NCBI RefSeq assembly: GCF_923079645.1
Contig: NZ_CAKLPY010000002.1
Span: 62,001-126,000 of the forward strand
DNA: 64,000 bases
Source: Emticicia aquatica
GTDB taxonomy: Bacteria; Bacteroidota; Bacteroidia; Cytophagales; Spirosomataceae
Direction: 5' to 3'
The notes under the pieces were generated by a model. That model was not told the DNA's origin, made no database searches, and saw only the letters and a list, made by a program, of their open reading frames with translations. Positions 26,292 through 36,507 of this stretch are shown here, one piece after another. A program made the position numbers and the translations under genes. Numbering within the stretch: the first letter of the stretch is position 1; each line of letters starts with the position of its first letter.

Positions 26292-29200
26292 TTATTCAAC
26301 AATCACTTTTCCACCACCACTATAACTTCTATAATCGCCGTTATACATGGCATCTGCCGCTACTGGACCGAGTACAAATTTTCCTCTTGAAACAACTCTT
26401 ACTAAATAATAAAAAGTTTTTTCTGACGCATCTGCAGTTGTATAAAAATTAATTCTATCATCACGAATATCAAAATACTGTGGTGTAGCTGCATTTTTTA
26501 TCCAAGTCATATTTCGGTCTTCATTAAGCCTTGGATTTTCAATCTCAAAAGCCGCTGGCAGCATATCGGTAACAACTACATTTTCTACTGGTGTTCCGAG
26601 TGTACTACTTATACTCACTTTCACAACCACTAATTGATTTTGTTTAAGGCTGCCACTGATAGGTTCACCGTTTCTATTTAAAAATTGGCGACGAACTTTC
26701 AAGAAATTATCTTCTTCTGTATAAGCACCTGTGGCACTCAAACCTTCTTGTTGTGTAAAGTAATAAAGACCACCTTTTCCTTTTGTGGCAATGTTTATCG
26801 TTTGTCCAGCAATACCTTTTTCAAAGCTCAAATCAGTACCAGTAAAGCTTGCGAAAATTTTGTTATTAACTGATAATGAAGCTGTTACATTTGATTCTCC
26901 ATTACGTTTAGCAATTTTACCCAATGCTAAAAAACTAAATACAGACTCTTGGGTTGACAAATATGGTGAATTTTTTATTGCCTGCGAAAGCACTCTTGCT
27001 AACTTTGGAATCTGCAAATTTTCTGGGTCAGATTCTACCAAGCTATTCAACGAAATTGCCAAGTTTCTGATTGGAGAAGCAAAACTTCCACCTGTTTGTT
27101 TTTGGGTATTTTCTATTGAATAATCTTTTGGCAATAATTGTTTGAAACTACTTTCATCGCCAATTTGGGCAAAACTCGCTCCGAGCATATATCGCTCATC
27201 AGTTGTTAATAAATTAGCATTTGATTTATAATAATTCATCACTGGTTGATTGGCTTTTCCTGCCATTGCGAGCGTGTATAGTGAATAAATCATTTCGTGA
27301 CGAGCAATGGTTCTTGAAATCCAAGAGCCAGTTTCGTTGAAAATATAATCAATTTCTGTTAAATCTTGCATTGACGTTTTAGTAGTCAAATAATCAAGCA
27401 TTTTGCTTAAATTATCCTCATTAATTTCATAATCAGCTTTTTTTGCTTCGATTAAAAAATGAGCCGCAAAAGCTGTTCCCCACCAACTTTCGTAATCGCC
27501 ACCCTGCCAATAACTTAACGCACCGTTGGCTAACTGCATATTTTCGATTTTACGAATAGCCGATTGTACATTAAATTGTGGATTCCAATCATTTTCACCA
27601 GCAGCTTTCAATGACCGTGAATTTTTAGCAATCGTTTTTGTAAAATCAGAAAAATATAACTGCGGAAAAGCTTTTGAAACAGTCTGTTCGACACAACCAT
27701 GAGGATAGCACAGCAAATAATCTAATTGTTTAGCAAATTGAACCATCGGCGAACGACTCACCAATAAACTTGCTTGAGCGGTGCCAGCCATATAATTGTT
27801 TCCAAGATTGACCGATTCGGTTTTTCCTGCTAAAATTACACCTGATAACGATGTTTTTAATAAAGACGTTGAAGGACGAACGGTCAATTCTATTTTTTCT
27901 GAAAATTTTTCTTTAAAACCGTTAACTACCACAGAAATACTTCCTGTTCCGATGCTTGTAGGAGCTTTTACACTAAACATTGCTCGAGCCTCTTTTCCTG
28001 CTGCAACCGTAACCGACTGACTATTAACACCTTGCAAAGTCAATCCACCTGATAAATTTACTGAGGCATTGACAGTTGTAGCGGTTTTGGTAGTATTAGT
28101 AATCGTCACAGGAATCATCACTTCATCATTTGGACTTAAAAATCTTGGGGCTCCTGTACTAATCACGATGGGGTCTTTTACTTTCATATTAGCATTTGCT
28201 GAGCCAAAAGCTTCATCTTTATAAGCAACAGCCATGATTCGTAAATCGCCTGAAAATTGCGGAATTTCAAACTCAAAAGTAGTTTCTCCACTCATGCCTG
28301 TCTTCAATATTCCGCTCCAAACTGCCATCAATTTAGTTCGCCCATTGCTCAATGGATTCACTCTTTTTTCCAAATTATAACCATCTCCACCTACGCTGCT
28401 ACTGGCCAGTGATAGTTCTGGAAATAGAAATTGGTACAAATCATGGCTACTTACTTCTAAAGCCTGTTTTTGGTAAAAATAATTGTAAATATCAGGCGTT
28501 TTGAAATTCTTAATTTGTAAAATCCCTTCGTCAACTATCGAAATCGTGAGTTCAGTATTGGCTTTTGTCTTGATAGTAACTTTTTGTTTACGCTTAGAAC
28601 GAGATTCTTTCACTGCCACAATTTCAATTGGTAAATGATTAGAAGACTTTTCGACTTTCATAGGAGCAAATCCGTGAGCAACCGTCAGAGGCATATCATT
28701 GTTTTTTATTGGGCGAATGAGCGTGGCCGTTACGTAAACATTTGGTAGCATTTCTTCGGTAACTTTGATGTCAATTTCAGCAGATTTTTTGTCAGTTTCC
28801 ACATAAAAGTGTTCTAAGACGTTTCCTTTTTCTACAGTTACGAGCATTTTTCCGATAAAAGGTGTTTTCATTAAAACTTTTGCATTGTCGCCAACTTCGT
28901 ATTTTTCTTTGTCAAACTCCATCAAAACTTGACCTTCGTTGCTTACTTCAAACGCACTACTCGAAGTATTTCCGAAACCATAAGCATAAAAATTTCGAGA
29001 AGCAAAACTTTTTGCACCTGCATGAGCAATACGGATTTCATATTCGCCCGATACTTGTGGAATAAATTTTACCGATGATTTACCTGACAAAAAATTAACT
29101 CCTTTCGTAAGTACTAGCTTTTCTTGTCTTTTAGAATTATAGCGTATAACACCATCTGTTTTCTCTACAACTGTCTGATAATCAATACGATATATAGAAA

Positions 29201-31742
29201 CTTCGGCATTAGCTGACTTTGCTTTTCCTTCGGTCGAAACAGCCGCCAAAGGAATCGTCATTGGCACGTGTGTTCCAACATAATAATCACTCAACCCAAT
29301 TCCAAAAAATGTATCTTGTGTAAAAACATCAAAAGTCTTTACACGATTTAACGGACGACCAGTTTCATCAAAAACAGTCACGAAAGTTTTACCTTCCAAC
29401 ACACCCATATCTTGGTAAGTTGTTGATAACTCAAAAGCTTGTTTTGCTAACCCATTTTCATCAGTCGAACCTTGACGTAAATCATGTTCAAATTTTGTAT
29501 CATTCTGAATATCAAACGAATACTCCTCAAATCCCTTCGCAAAAAATGCTTTTCTCTTCAAACTAAAATCCATTTCATAATTTCTGTTTGATGCTGGAGG
29601 CCCAAATAAATTGGTTGCCGTTGCCAATAAATTTACAGTTTCGCCTGTACGATAAATATCTTTTGCCGATACATCAACTTTGATTCGGTCAGGCATAAAT
29701 TCTTCAATACTGATTGGTTTTGAGGTCAATAAAACATCATTTCCATTCAAAATTTCGATGGTATATGTTCCTGTTACAGCCGAACGGTCGAGCTGAATTG
29801 ACGTTTCGATAGCTCCTTGAGCATTCGTATTTTTCAAGAAAGACTTAAATTCACGACCATTTGGCAATAAAACTCTGATTTTCAAGGGAATATCTTCAGT
29901 TGATGACCATTTGGCATCACGCAAAACGGTATTAAAATGAATCGTTTCACCAGGGCGATAAATATCACGATCGCCATAAACAAAAGCATCAAAACCTGTT
30001 TCATTGGCTCGCTTTCCATCGACTTCAAAACGTGACGTTTCGATTTTAGTATCTTCTAAAAGCATATAATTAAAATCGTCTTCGGTGCGTGCCGTAACCA
30101 TTGCTAAATTGAAATTTGGAGCTTTTTCTTTCAATTTTTCAAAAATAATAACCCCTTTTCCATCTGTCTTTTGGGTTTCCATGATTTGGTTATTAGTCGA
30201 AATCAATTTTATTTCAACACCACTCATTGGCTCAGCATCAATGATTGAATTCACAAAAACCATCAGTTCATTGCCATCCGCTGATTTTTTGGCAATGATA
30301 CCCAAATCAGAAACCGACACAAGTTTGGTTGCATTTTGATAATATTCATCGTTAGAATTTAGATTAACCAAATAAACACCTCGCAATTTATCTTGCTCAG
30401 GCATTGGCATATTTAGTACCGAAACACCATGTATTTTCGATAGATTTCCTGTTTCGATGGTTCGGTCAATGACTACATCGCTATAAATCCCTTGGTCGTC
30501 AGTACCATAATTGAAGCCATTTGGTGTGCTTTCTTCGCCATTATAATCATAATTTTCGTAGCGATTGTTTCGGACATAAGAAAGTAAATTATTTTCGTAG
30601 ATTTTAACAATTTTGAGTTTCACTTTCGGAATATTTGTAATACGAATTCCTACATTTCTGCTCCCTTTTGATGATAAGTATAAGCCTTTTTTGCTCGTGA
30701 ATTCGATGCTTGCGGGCATTTCTCCGAAAAACAAATCTTTGGTAAATTCGCCATCAAGTTTTGCACCTAAAGTTCCACGAAGGTTATCTTTGAGTGTCAA
30801 TGTATAAGCTTCAGATGCACTAAAAAATCCTTTAATTATAAAACCATTTTCGGTCAATTCGGTTTGAGTTTCTACGGCAGGCTCAATTTTGAAGGCATCT
30901 TTCAGATTATCGCCAACAATTTGTTGCGTTGTAATCACCTTCACAAAACCTTGATTTTTATCAAAACCAGTTTCAATATCAACGATTTTCACAGAGTATG
31001 GTGAAGGCAAAACACCATCTAATTCAACTTTTTCTTGAGTAGAACCAGCATTTCCTGCTATTTTCACTCCTTTTTCTATAATTGTTTTAAGCGAACTTTC
31101 ATCTTTTAATGAAGGAGCATTATCCAACGCCAAAACCAATTTTTGGTCGTTTGGAGTGCTATTTAACGAAAACTTAGTATCGGCATCTTCTAACTGAACT
31201 TTCAGTAAATTTGTAACATCCGTTTCTTGTACTGGATAATTAAAATCAACTTTCACTTTAGCAGTTGGTTTTCCATCTGCTCCTTTCATCCAATAACTTT
31301 CTAGCTTTTCTGGTTTCAAATAAGGCGTATGAAACTCGAATGAATCAGTACCTAAACTATAATTTTTGGTAGTGGCTTTGCCTAAAATGGCTTTGGTAAT
31401 TACTGCTTTATAATTGGTTGCCCCTTTAAAACCATTGCTTGGCGAAAAAACCAATTCATTTTTCGCTGACCATTTAAAAACACCTTCGACCTTTGGCTCA
31501 ATTCGCACATATTCAACCGCCTGCCAATTTTCTAAATCACTATCCGACACTAAATCTTTATTGAAAGTAAAAACTAAATTTTGTGCTAATTGAATCTCAT
31601 CTTCAAAATTGCGAGCCGCAACGCTCACTTCGTTGAGTTTTGAACAGCTTGTGATGAAATAAGAGAGCTGAGAAACAAGATATAGAAAAAACACAAAACG
31701 CATAAAACCATTGGTTTTTAGGCGAAAAAAGAGAGAATTCAT
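26292..31742 (-). CDS. Alpha-2-macroglobulin family lipoprotein
   Basis: A very large (1816 residue) periplasmic lipoprotein related to bacterial alpha-2-macroglobulins, which trap proteases. The lipobox is FITSC near residue 33. If the in-frame ATG at 31703 (MRFVFFLYLV) is used, the signal peptide is a standard 20 residues, and I find this start more natural. The MG domains include the MG2 motif DIYRPGETIHF near residue 640, a bait-region-like stretch, the A2M segment GLKT-like LMAVWSGILKTG near 1140, and the thioester motif HGCVEQ with Cys at about residue 1350. The alpha-helical thioester domain follows (MQLANGALSYWQGG, WGTAFAAHFL). The intact GCxEQ argues for covalent trapping. Class partners such as penicillin-binding protein 1C are not adjacent here. 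Confidence 0.93.
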   Translation of the reverse strand: MNSLFFRLKTNGFMRFVFFLYLVSQLSYFITSCSKLNEVSVAARNFEDEIQLAQNLVFTFNKDLVSDSDLENWQAVEYVRIEPKVEGVFKWSAKNELVFSPSNGFKGATNYKAVITKAILGKATTKNYSLGTDSFEFHTPYLKPEKLESYWMKGADGKPTAKVKVDFNYPVQETDVTNLLKVQLEDADTKFSLNSTPNDQKLVLALDNAPSLKDESSLKTIIEKGVKIAGNAGSTQEKVELDGVLPSPYSVKIVDIETGFDKNQGFVKVITTQQIVGDNLKDAFKIEPAVETQTELTENGFIIKGFFSASEAYTLTLKDNLRGTLGAKLDGEFTKDLFFGEMPASIEFTSKKGLYLSSKGSRNVGIRITNIPKVKLKIVKIYENNLLSYVRNNRYENYDYNGEESTPNGFNYGTDDQGIYSDVVIDRTIETGNLSKIHGVSVLNMPMPEQDKLRGVYLVNLNSNDEYYQNATKLVSVSDLGIIAKKSADGNELMVFVNSIIDAEPMSGVEIKLISTNNQIMETQKTDGKGVIIFEKLKEKAPNFNLAMVTARTEDDFNYMLLEDTKIETSRFEVDGKRANETGFDAFVYGDRDIYRPGETIHFNTVLRDAKWSSTEDIPLKIRVLLPNGREFKSFLKNTNAQGAIETSIQLDRSAVTGTYTIEILNGNDVLLTSKPISIEEFMPDRIKVDVSAKDIYRTGETVNLLATATNLFGPPASNRNYEMDFSLKRKAFFAKGFEEYSFDIQNDTKFEHDLRQGSTDENGLAKQAFELSTTYQDMGVLEGKTFVTVFDETGRPLNRVKTFDVFTQDTFFGIGLSDYYVGTHVPMTIPLAAVSTEGKAKSANAEVSIYRIDYQTVVEKTDGVIRYNSKRQEKLVLTKGVNFLSGKSSVKFIPQVSGEYEIRIAHAGAKSFASRNFYAYGFGNTSSSAFEVSNEGQVLMEFDKEKYEVGDNAKVLMKTPFIGKMLVTVEKGNVLEHFYVETDKKSAEIDIKVTEEMLPNVYVTATLIRPIKNNDMPLTVAHGFAPMKVEKSSNHLPIEIVAVKESRSKRKQKVTIKTKANTELTISIVDEGILQIKNFKTPDIYNYFYQKQALEVSSHDLYQFLFPELSLASSSVGGDGYNLEKRVNPLSNGRTKLMAVWSGILKTGMSGETTFEFEIPQFSGDLRIMAVAYKDEAFGSANANMKVKDPIVISTGAPRFLSPNDEVMIPVTITNTTKTATTVNASVNLSGGLTLQGVNSQSVTVAAGKEARAMFSVKAPTSIGTGSISVVVNGFKEKFSEKIELTVRPSTSLLKTSLSGVILAGKTESVNLGNNYMAGTAQASLLVSRSPMVQFAKQLDYLLCYPHGCVEQTVSKAFPQLYFSDFTKTIAKNSRSLKAAGENDWNPQFNVQSAIRKIENMQLANGALSYWQGGDYESWWGTAFAAHFLIEAKKADYEINEDNLSKMLDYLTTKTSMQDLTEIDYIFNETGSWISRTIARHEMIYSLYTLAMAGKANQPVMNYYKSNANLLTTDERYMLGASFAQIGDESSFKQLLPKDYSIENTQKQTGGSFASPIRNLAISLNSLVESDPENLQIPKLARVLSQAIKNSPYLSTQESVFSFLALGKIAKRNGESNVTASLSVNNKIFASFTGTDLSFEKGIAGQTINIATKGKGGLYYFTQQEGLSATGAYTEEDNFLKVRRQFLNRNGEPISGSLKQNQLVVVKVSISSTLGTPVENVVVTDMLPAAFEIENPRLNEDRNMTWIKNAATPQYFDIRDDRINFYTTADASEKTFYYLVRVVSRGKFVLGPVAADAMYNGDYRSYSGGGKVIVE

Positions 31743-31815
31743 TGAATGTATGAAGTTTAGAGTATGTTTTTTGGGGATAATAACGTGGGAAGTTCGTGAA
31801 ATTGTAGCAAATTGA

Positions 31816-31823
31816 CAAAATTA
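31816..31823 (-). promoter_or_regulatory. Predicted -7 element of the macroglobulin gene
   Basis: The minus strand reads TAATTTTG, matching TAnnTTTG, 74 bases before the first possible start and about 110 before the preferred start. Confidence 0.4.
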
Positions 31824-31865
31824 TTTTTAAAGAATGTCTCAAATAAAATTTCAGCAAAAAATAAA

Positions 31866-31900
31866 GCCTAACAACTCCCAGAATCGGCTAGTTATCAGGC
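31866..31900 (-). terminator. Terminator after lptB
   Basis: On the minus strand GCCTGATAACT pairs with AGTTGTTAGGC (two wobbles) and is followed by TTTATTTTTT. It lies 26 bases after the lptB stop. Confidence 0.75.
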
Positions 31901-31925
31901 TTTTATGAAATGTCTTGATTAAAGT

Positions 31926-32663
31926 TTATACTTTACGTTTCAGTTCAAAATGTTGTCCTAAATATACTTTTCTCACTAATTCATCACTGGCCAATTCTTC
32001 AGCAGTTCCTTGACGCAAAATTTTCCCCTCAAAAAGCAAATAGGCTCTATCAGTAATAGAAAGGGTTTCGTTTACATTATGGTCGGTTATTAAAATTCCG
32101 ATGTTACGGTTTTTTAATTTAGCTACAATCCCCTGAATCTCTTCAACGGCAATGGGGTCAACACCTGCAAATGGTTCGTCGAGTAAGATAAATTTAGGGT
32201 CAACTGATAATGCACGAGCAATTTCTGTACGTCGTCGCTCGCCACCAGAGCAAACAATGCCTTTATTTTTACGAACGTGTGTCAAACTAAATTCTTCCAA
32301 CAATGACTCGGTTTTTTCTTTGCGTTCTACTTTTGTCATTTCAGGTTTTGCCAATTCAAGCACGCCTAAAATATTCTCTTCAACGGTCAGATCTCTAAAA
32401 ATCGAAGCTTCTTGGGCCAAATAACCAACGCCAAGTTTCGCACGTTTGTACATCGGCAAGGAAGTTATGTCCAAATCATCCAACCAAACTTTACCGCTGT
32501 TGGGTTTTACTAAACCCGTAGCCATGTAAAAAGAAGTCGTTTTACCTGCTCCATTTGGGCCTAATAGTCCGACAATTTCACCCTGCCCTACTTGGTAGCT
32601 TACATTGTTGTTGACTAATCTTTGTCCGTATTTTTTTATTAAATTTTCAGTTCTTAGAATCAT
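31926..32663 (-). CDS. lptB: LPS export ABC transporter ATP-binding protein LptB
   Basis: LptB is the ATPase that powers LPS extraction from the inner membrane with LptF and LptG. The start at 32663 ([13 protein letters not shown]) is preferred over 32675, as it gives the usual N-terminus. Motifs: Walker A GPNGAGKT near residue 38, Q-loop YLAQEASIF, signature CSGGERRR near 140 (the first position is Cys in place of the usual Leu), Walker [14 protein letters not shown] near 160, and H-loop ITDHNV near 195. [10 protein letters not shown] and [13 protein letters not shown] are typical of LptB rather than of other ABC ATPases. The partner genes are not in this window except lptD. It is a single gene between recJ and the macroglobulin gene. 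Confidence 0.93.
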   Translation of the reverse strand: MILRTENLIKKYGQRLVNNNVSYQVGQGEIVGLLGPNGAGKTTSFYMATGLVKPNSGKVWLDDLDITSLPMYKRAKLGVGYLAQEASIFRDLTVEENILGVLELAKPEMTKVERKEKTESLLEEFSLTHVRKNKGIVCSGGERRRTEIARALSVDPKFILLDEPFAGVDPIAVEEIQGIVAKLKNRNIGILITDHNVNETLSITDRAYLLFEGKILRQGTAEELASDELVRKVYLGQHFELKRKV

Positions 32664-32710
32664 AATCTTTGTCAATAATTGGGCGATAATTCGCTATCAT
32701 TTTCAATTAT

Positions 32711-32718
32711 CAAAGTTA
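32711..32718 (-). promoter_or_regulatory. Predicted -7 element of lptB
   Basis: The minus strand reads TAACTTTG, matching TAnnTTTG, about 48 bases before the lptB start. Confidence 0.5.
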
Positions 32719-32772
32719 GCTTTTTTGAAATAAATTCCCTGTTAAAGTTTGTTAAGGCTTTAGATTTAGTAA

Positions 32773-34485
32773 TCAATACTTAATATCCTTCAGCATCAAC
32801 TGTAACGTAGTTTTATTATTGAAATTATTTTCATCAATCTGATAGGCAACGTTGAAATATTTAGTTGAGTTCAACCTTTCAAAGTGTTCTTCAACCATTC
32901 CGAAACCGATGGCAGTCAAAATAGCACCCGTTTCTTCTTCAAAAAGTTCAAGACGAAGGTGTTTTTCTTTCATCACTCTTGGTGCATATTTGAGCGTAAG
33001 GTTTTCGCTGACAAAAACTGGTTGCATATTTTCTGGTCCAAAAGGAGCCATTTGGTTCATTATTCGATAAAATTTAGAAGAAATTTCACCCAATTTAATT
33101 TTTAAATCAACCGTAATAACTGGTGTAAGTTGCTCATTAGTAATAGTTTTTGAAACCACTTCATCAAATGCTAAACGAAATGCATTGATATTTTCAATCG
33201 GAATGGTCATTCCTGCGGCGTGGGTATGTCCACCAAATTGTTCTAGCAAACCAGCACATTTTTCGATGGCTGTGTATAAATCAAACCCTGCCACAGAACG
33301 AGCAGAACCTGCTGCTTTTTCGTGCGACTTCGTCAGAATAATTGTCGGTCGGTAATATTTTTCAATACATCTACTGGCTACAATTCCGATTACACCTTTG
33401 TGCCAATCTTCTCTGTAAAGTACTGTACTCTTAGCAGTATTGGCTAGCCACTCATCGCCTTCAATCATCGCCAAAGCTTCTTCAGTAATGCGTGAATCAT
33501 GCCCTCGACGCTCGATATTATGCTTTTGTATTTCGTGGGCAAACTCCAATGCCTCATCGTAATTATTTGATAATAAAAGCTTTACGGCTGCTTTTGCATG
33601 TTTTATTCTACCAGCTGCATTAATTCTTGGGCCAAGAACAAAAACCACGTTTTCAATCGTCATTGATGCAGTAAAACCCGCCACTTCTTTTAATGCTTTT
33701 AGCCCAATTCTTGGATTTTCATTGAGTTTTTTGAGTCCGAAATAAGCTAAAACTCTATTTTCACCCGTAATCGGAACAATATCCGAACCGATGCTTACAA
33801 CACACAAATCCAAAAATTCGTACAATTCTTCAACTGAAATTTCTGAGCGAGAACAATATGCTTGTAGCAATTTAAACCCAACGCCATTGCCTGTCAATTC
33901 TTTGTATGGATACAAACAATCTTTTCGTTTTGGGTCAAGCACTGCTACCGCATTTGGTAAAGTTTCGTCTGGTTCGTGGTGGTCACAAATAATAAAATCA
34001 ATATTGAATTTATCTTTCGCTAAAGCTACTTTATCTTGGGCTTTGATGCCACAATCTAAACAAATTACGAGTGAGACACCTTGTTCAGCCGCCCATTCAA
34101 TTCCTTGAACCGACACGCCATAACCTTCTTCGTAGCGGTCTGGATTATAATATTCTAAATTAGCATAAAAAGTAGAGAGAAAACCATAAACCAAAGCAAC
34201 CGCTGTTGTCCCGTCAACATCATAATCGCCATAAATCATTATTTTTTCTCCATTGTCAATGGCATCTATCAATCTTTCAACGGCTTTTTCCATATCGGCC
34301 ATCAAAAAAGGATCATGTAGATGTTCAAGTTTTGGGCGAAAGAAATCTCTTGCTTCATCAAATCCTGTAATTTGACGCTGAACAAGCATCGAGGCAAGTG
34401 CCTTGTCGATATTTAAAGATTGTGCTAAATCGTTGACTACCTGTGGATTAGGTACGGATTTATATGACCACCGTTTTTCGGGCAT
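32773..34485 (-). CDS. recJ: Single-stranded-DNA-specific exonuclease RecJ
   Basis: RecJ degrades single-stranded DNA 5' to 3' in recombination and mismatch repair. The 570-residue protein is of standard length. DHH-domain motifs are complete: DYDVDGTTAVAL near residue 83, CLDCGIKA near 140, CDHHEPDETLPNA near 164, and GSDIVPITGENR near 237. The DHHA1 part has GHTHAAGMTI near 420, with SARSVAGFDLY before it. The C-terminal OB-like domain ends in LMLKDIKY. It is transcribed away from the kdp locus. No terminator is obvious before lptB, so some read-through into lptB is possible, although lptB has its own predicted promoter. Confidence 0.95.
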   Translation of the reverse strand: MPEKRWSYKSVPNPQVVNDLAQSLNIDKALASMLVQRQITGFDEARDFFRPKLEHLHDPFLMADMEKAVERLIDAIDNGEKIMIYGDYDVDGTTAVALVYGFLSTFYANLEYYNPDRYEEGYGVSVQGIEWAAEQGVSLVICLDCGIKAQDKVALAKDKFNIDFIICDHHEPDETLPNAVAVLDPKRKDCLYPYKELTGNGVGFKLLQAYCSRSEISVEELYEFLDLCVVSIGSDIVPITGENRVLAYFGLKKLNENPRIGLKALKEVAGFTASMTIENVVFVLGPRINAAGRIKHAKAAVKLLLSNNYDEALEFAHEIQKHNIERRGHDSRITEEALAMIEGDEWLANTAKSTVLYREDWHKGVIGIVASRCIEKYYRPTIILTKSHEKAAGSARSVAGFDLYTAIEKCAGLLEQFGGHTHAAGMTIPIENINAFRLAFDEVVSKTITNEQLTPVITVDLKIKLGEISSKFYRIMNQMAPFGPENMQPVFVSENLTLKYAPRVMKEKHLRLELFEEETGAILTAIGFGMVEEHFERLNSTKYFNVAYQIDENNFNNKTTLQLMLKDIKY

Positions 34486-34647
34486 TGTTTTCTTCAGTAA
34501 AATTGAAATGTAAAATTAAGGATTTATTTGTAGGAATCGACCATAAATTTCTCGCCAAAGTCTCGAAAAATCATAAAATAAATTCATCTTTATAAAATCT
34601 TTATACGCTTGGCTATTTGTTTTATTTTTCATTTATAAACTACCACC

Positions 34648-34655
34648 TACATTTG
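34648..34655 (+). promoter_or_regulatory. Predicted -7 element of the kdp locus
   Basis: TACATTTG is a full match to TAnnTTTG, 20 bases before the ATG at 34675. It would start a transcript covering the sensor kinase and kdpE, and perhaps the whole kdp locus. Confidence 0.5.
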
Positions 34656-34674
34656 TAACGTCAAAAACAAGACA

Positions 34675-35763
34675 ATGAAACTAGTCAACAGTAATAAAAA
34701 CACCTTTCAAAGTACCAAACAACCTTATTTTATAAGTGTCTTTATTATTTGTTTGGTTTCTGGAATTTGTTATCCTTTCAGTGATATAATTGGTTACCGA
34801 GCAGTTGCACTCATTTTATTATTTACGGTTTCGCTTTTGGCAATGAAATTGAGTTTATTTCCAGTTTTATTAGCTGCGTTTTTGAGTGCTTTGATTTGGG
34901 ATTTTTTTTATATCCCACCGCATTTTACTTTTTTGGTATCAAAATCGGAGGATGTTTTGATGTTATTCATGTATTTTATTATTGCTATACTCAACGGCGT
35001 GCTAACATCACGGATAAAACATTTTGAAGGATTAGCGATTCAAAGAGAAGAGCGAGTAAATGCCCTAAAACTGTATGATTCTCTTTTCAACTCTATTTCA
35101 CATGAATTCAGAACGCCCATTGCTACAATTTTGGGGGCAACGGATAATTTGTTAGTCCAAAACTCAAAATTTGATGAAATTACCAAACAAAAACTTTATG
35201 TAGAAATATATACGGCAACTGAAAGACTCAATCGTTTGGTCGATAATTTTCTAAATGTTTCTCGATTAGAGTCGGGTTCTATTAAACCAAAATTAGATTG
35301 GTGCGATATCAATGAATTGCTTCATTCTGTTGTGAATCGCTTAGAAAAAGAACTTGTCAATCATCAAATTGTAGTGAAAATACCCCAAAATATTCCTTAT
35401 TTTAAATTAGATTTTGCATTAATGGAACAAGCTATTTATAATATTGTTTATAATAGTTCGCTTTATACACCCAATAATTCGACAATTACACTCACAGCAG
35501 CTAACCTTAGCAATCAATGTTTTATCACGATTGCGGATAATGGTAAGGGGTTTCAACAACACGAATTGGAACAAGTCTTTACAAAGTTTTATCGCTCAAA
35601 CGAAGAAAAAACAGGTGGTTTAGGTTTGGGATTATCAATAACCAAAGGTTTTATTGAAGCTCATGGCGGAACAATCAGGGTAGAAAATGTTGCAGGAAGT
35701 GGCTCACTTTTTACAATAATTATTCCAACGGAAGTAAACTGGGGAAATGATATGCCCACATAA
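34675..35763 (+). CDS. KdpD C-terminal-type sensor histidine kinase (DUF4118-HisKA-HATPase)
   Basis: A 362-residue kinase matching only the membrane and kinase half of KdpD. Residues about 18-110 hold four closely spaced membrane segments of the DUF4118 type, including LSALIWDFFYIPPHFTF. The HisKA domain has phospho-accepting His in ISHEFRTP near 142. The HATPase domain shows the N-box NIVYNSSLYTP near 260, G1 IADNGKGF near 290, and G2 GGLGLGLSITKGF near 320. The GAF domain usually found in KdpD is absent, and the N-terminal KdpD/Usp part is encoded separately at 42255-43370. It lies 17 bases before kdpE, so it is almost certainly the kinase for KdpE in potassium or turgor sensing. Confidence 0.88.
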   Translation: MKLVNSNKNTFQSTKQPYFISVFIICLVSGICYPFSDIIGYRAVALILLFTVSLLAMKLSLFPVLLAAFLSALIWDFFYIPPHFTFLVSKSEDVLMLFMYFIIAILNGVLTSRIKHFEGLAIQREERVNALKLYDSLFNSISHEFRTPIATILGATDNLLVQNSKFDEITKQKLYVEIYTATERLNRLVDNFLNVSRLESGSIKPKLDWCDINELLHSVVNRLEKELVNHQIVVKIPQNIPYFKLDFALMEQAIYNIVYNSSLYTPNNSTITLTAANLSNQCFITIADNGKGFQQHELEQVFTKFYRSNEEKTGGLGLGLSITKGFIEAHGGTIRVENVAGSGSLFTIIIPTEVNWGNDMPT

Positions 35764-35780
35764 TTTGAATTCACTTAACG

Positions 35781-36485
35781 ATGAACAATCCAACGATATT
35801 AATAATTGACGACGAAAATCAGATTCGTAAACTGCTAGAAATAACTTTAACTGCCAACGGTTTTAAGGTTAATGAAGCAGCTACGGGGAAAGATGGAATA
35901 ATATCGGCAGCTACACACCCGCCAGATATGATTCTGCTTGACTTAGGTTTACCTGATGAAGATGGACAAAATATTTTAAAAAAATTGCGAGAATGGTACA
36001 AAGCTCCAATTATGATTTTGTCAGTAAAAAACAATGAGGACGATATTGTAAAAGCATTAGATAATGGTGCAAATGACTATTTGTCAAAACCTTTTCGCAC
36101 GGGTGAATTACTTGCTCGCATTCGGTCTGCGTTGCGATTGGCCCAAAATATTGAGAATATCCCATTGGTTGAATATGGCAATTTAAGCATTGATTTTAAT
36201 GCCCGAATTGTCAAGAAAAACCAAGAAGTACTAAAATTAACTTCAACCGAATATCAACTTTTAACACTTATGGCACAAAACGAAAGTCGAGTTTTGACAC
36301 ATCAATTTATTTTAAAAACTGTTTGGGGACCAAGTTATTTAGAACAGTCACAATATCTTCGGGTGTTTGTAGGACAACTCCGAAAGAAAATCGAAGACAA
36401 CCCAAATCAGCCGCGATTTATTATCACAGAATCGGGCGTTGGATACAGATTTGTAGGTGGAGAAATCGGGAAAAATAATTTATAA
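35781..36485 (+). CDS. kdpE: KdpE-type response regulator
   Basis: A 234-residue OmpR/KdpE-class regulator. Receiver domain: acidic pair in LIIDDENQ, phospho-accepting Asp in ILLDLGLPDEDG near residue 53, Ser in MILSVKNN and Lys in YLSKPF near 103. The C-terminal winged-helix domain spans about 130-230 (LTSTEYQLLTLMAQN, GPSYLEQSQYLRVFVGQLRKKIE, ESGVGYRF). All phosphorylation residues are intact. It would activate kdpFABC at low potassium, as established for KdpE. It follows the sensor kinase by 17 bases and precedes the kdp pump genes. Confidence 0.92.
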   Translation: MNNPTILIIDDENQIRKLLEITLTANGFKVNEAATGKDGIISAATHPPDMILLDLGLPDEDGQNILKKLREWYKAPIMILSVKNNEDDIVKALDNGANDYLSKPFRTGELLARIRSALRLAQNIENIPLVEYGNLSIDFNARIVKKNQEVLKLTSTEYQLLTLMAQNESRVLTHQFILKTVWGPSYLEQSQYLRVFVGQLRKKIEDNPNQPRFIITESGVGYRFVGGEIGKNNL

Positions 36486-36507
36486 TTCACTCATCATAAC
36501 TACTAAT

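Noticed and set aside
28862-29065. Open frames antisense to the macroglobulin gene and others like it
   Set aside because: They are mirror frames inside long, well-supported genes with no domain and no promoter.
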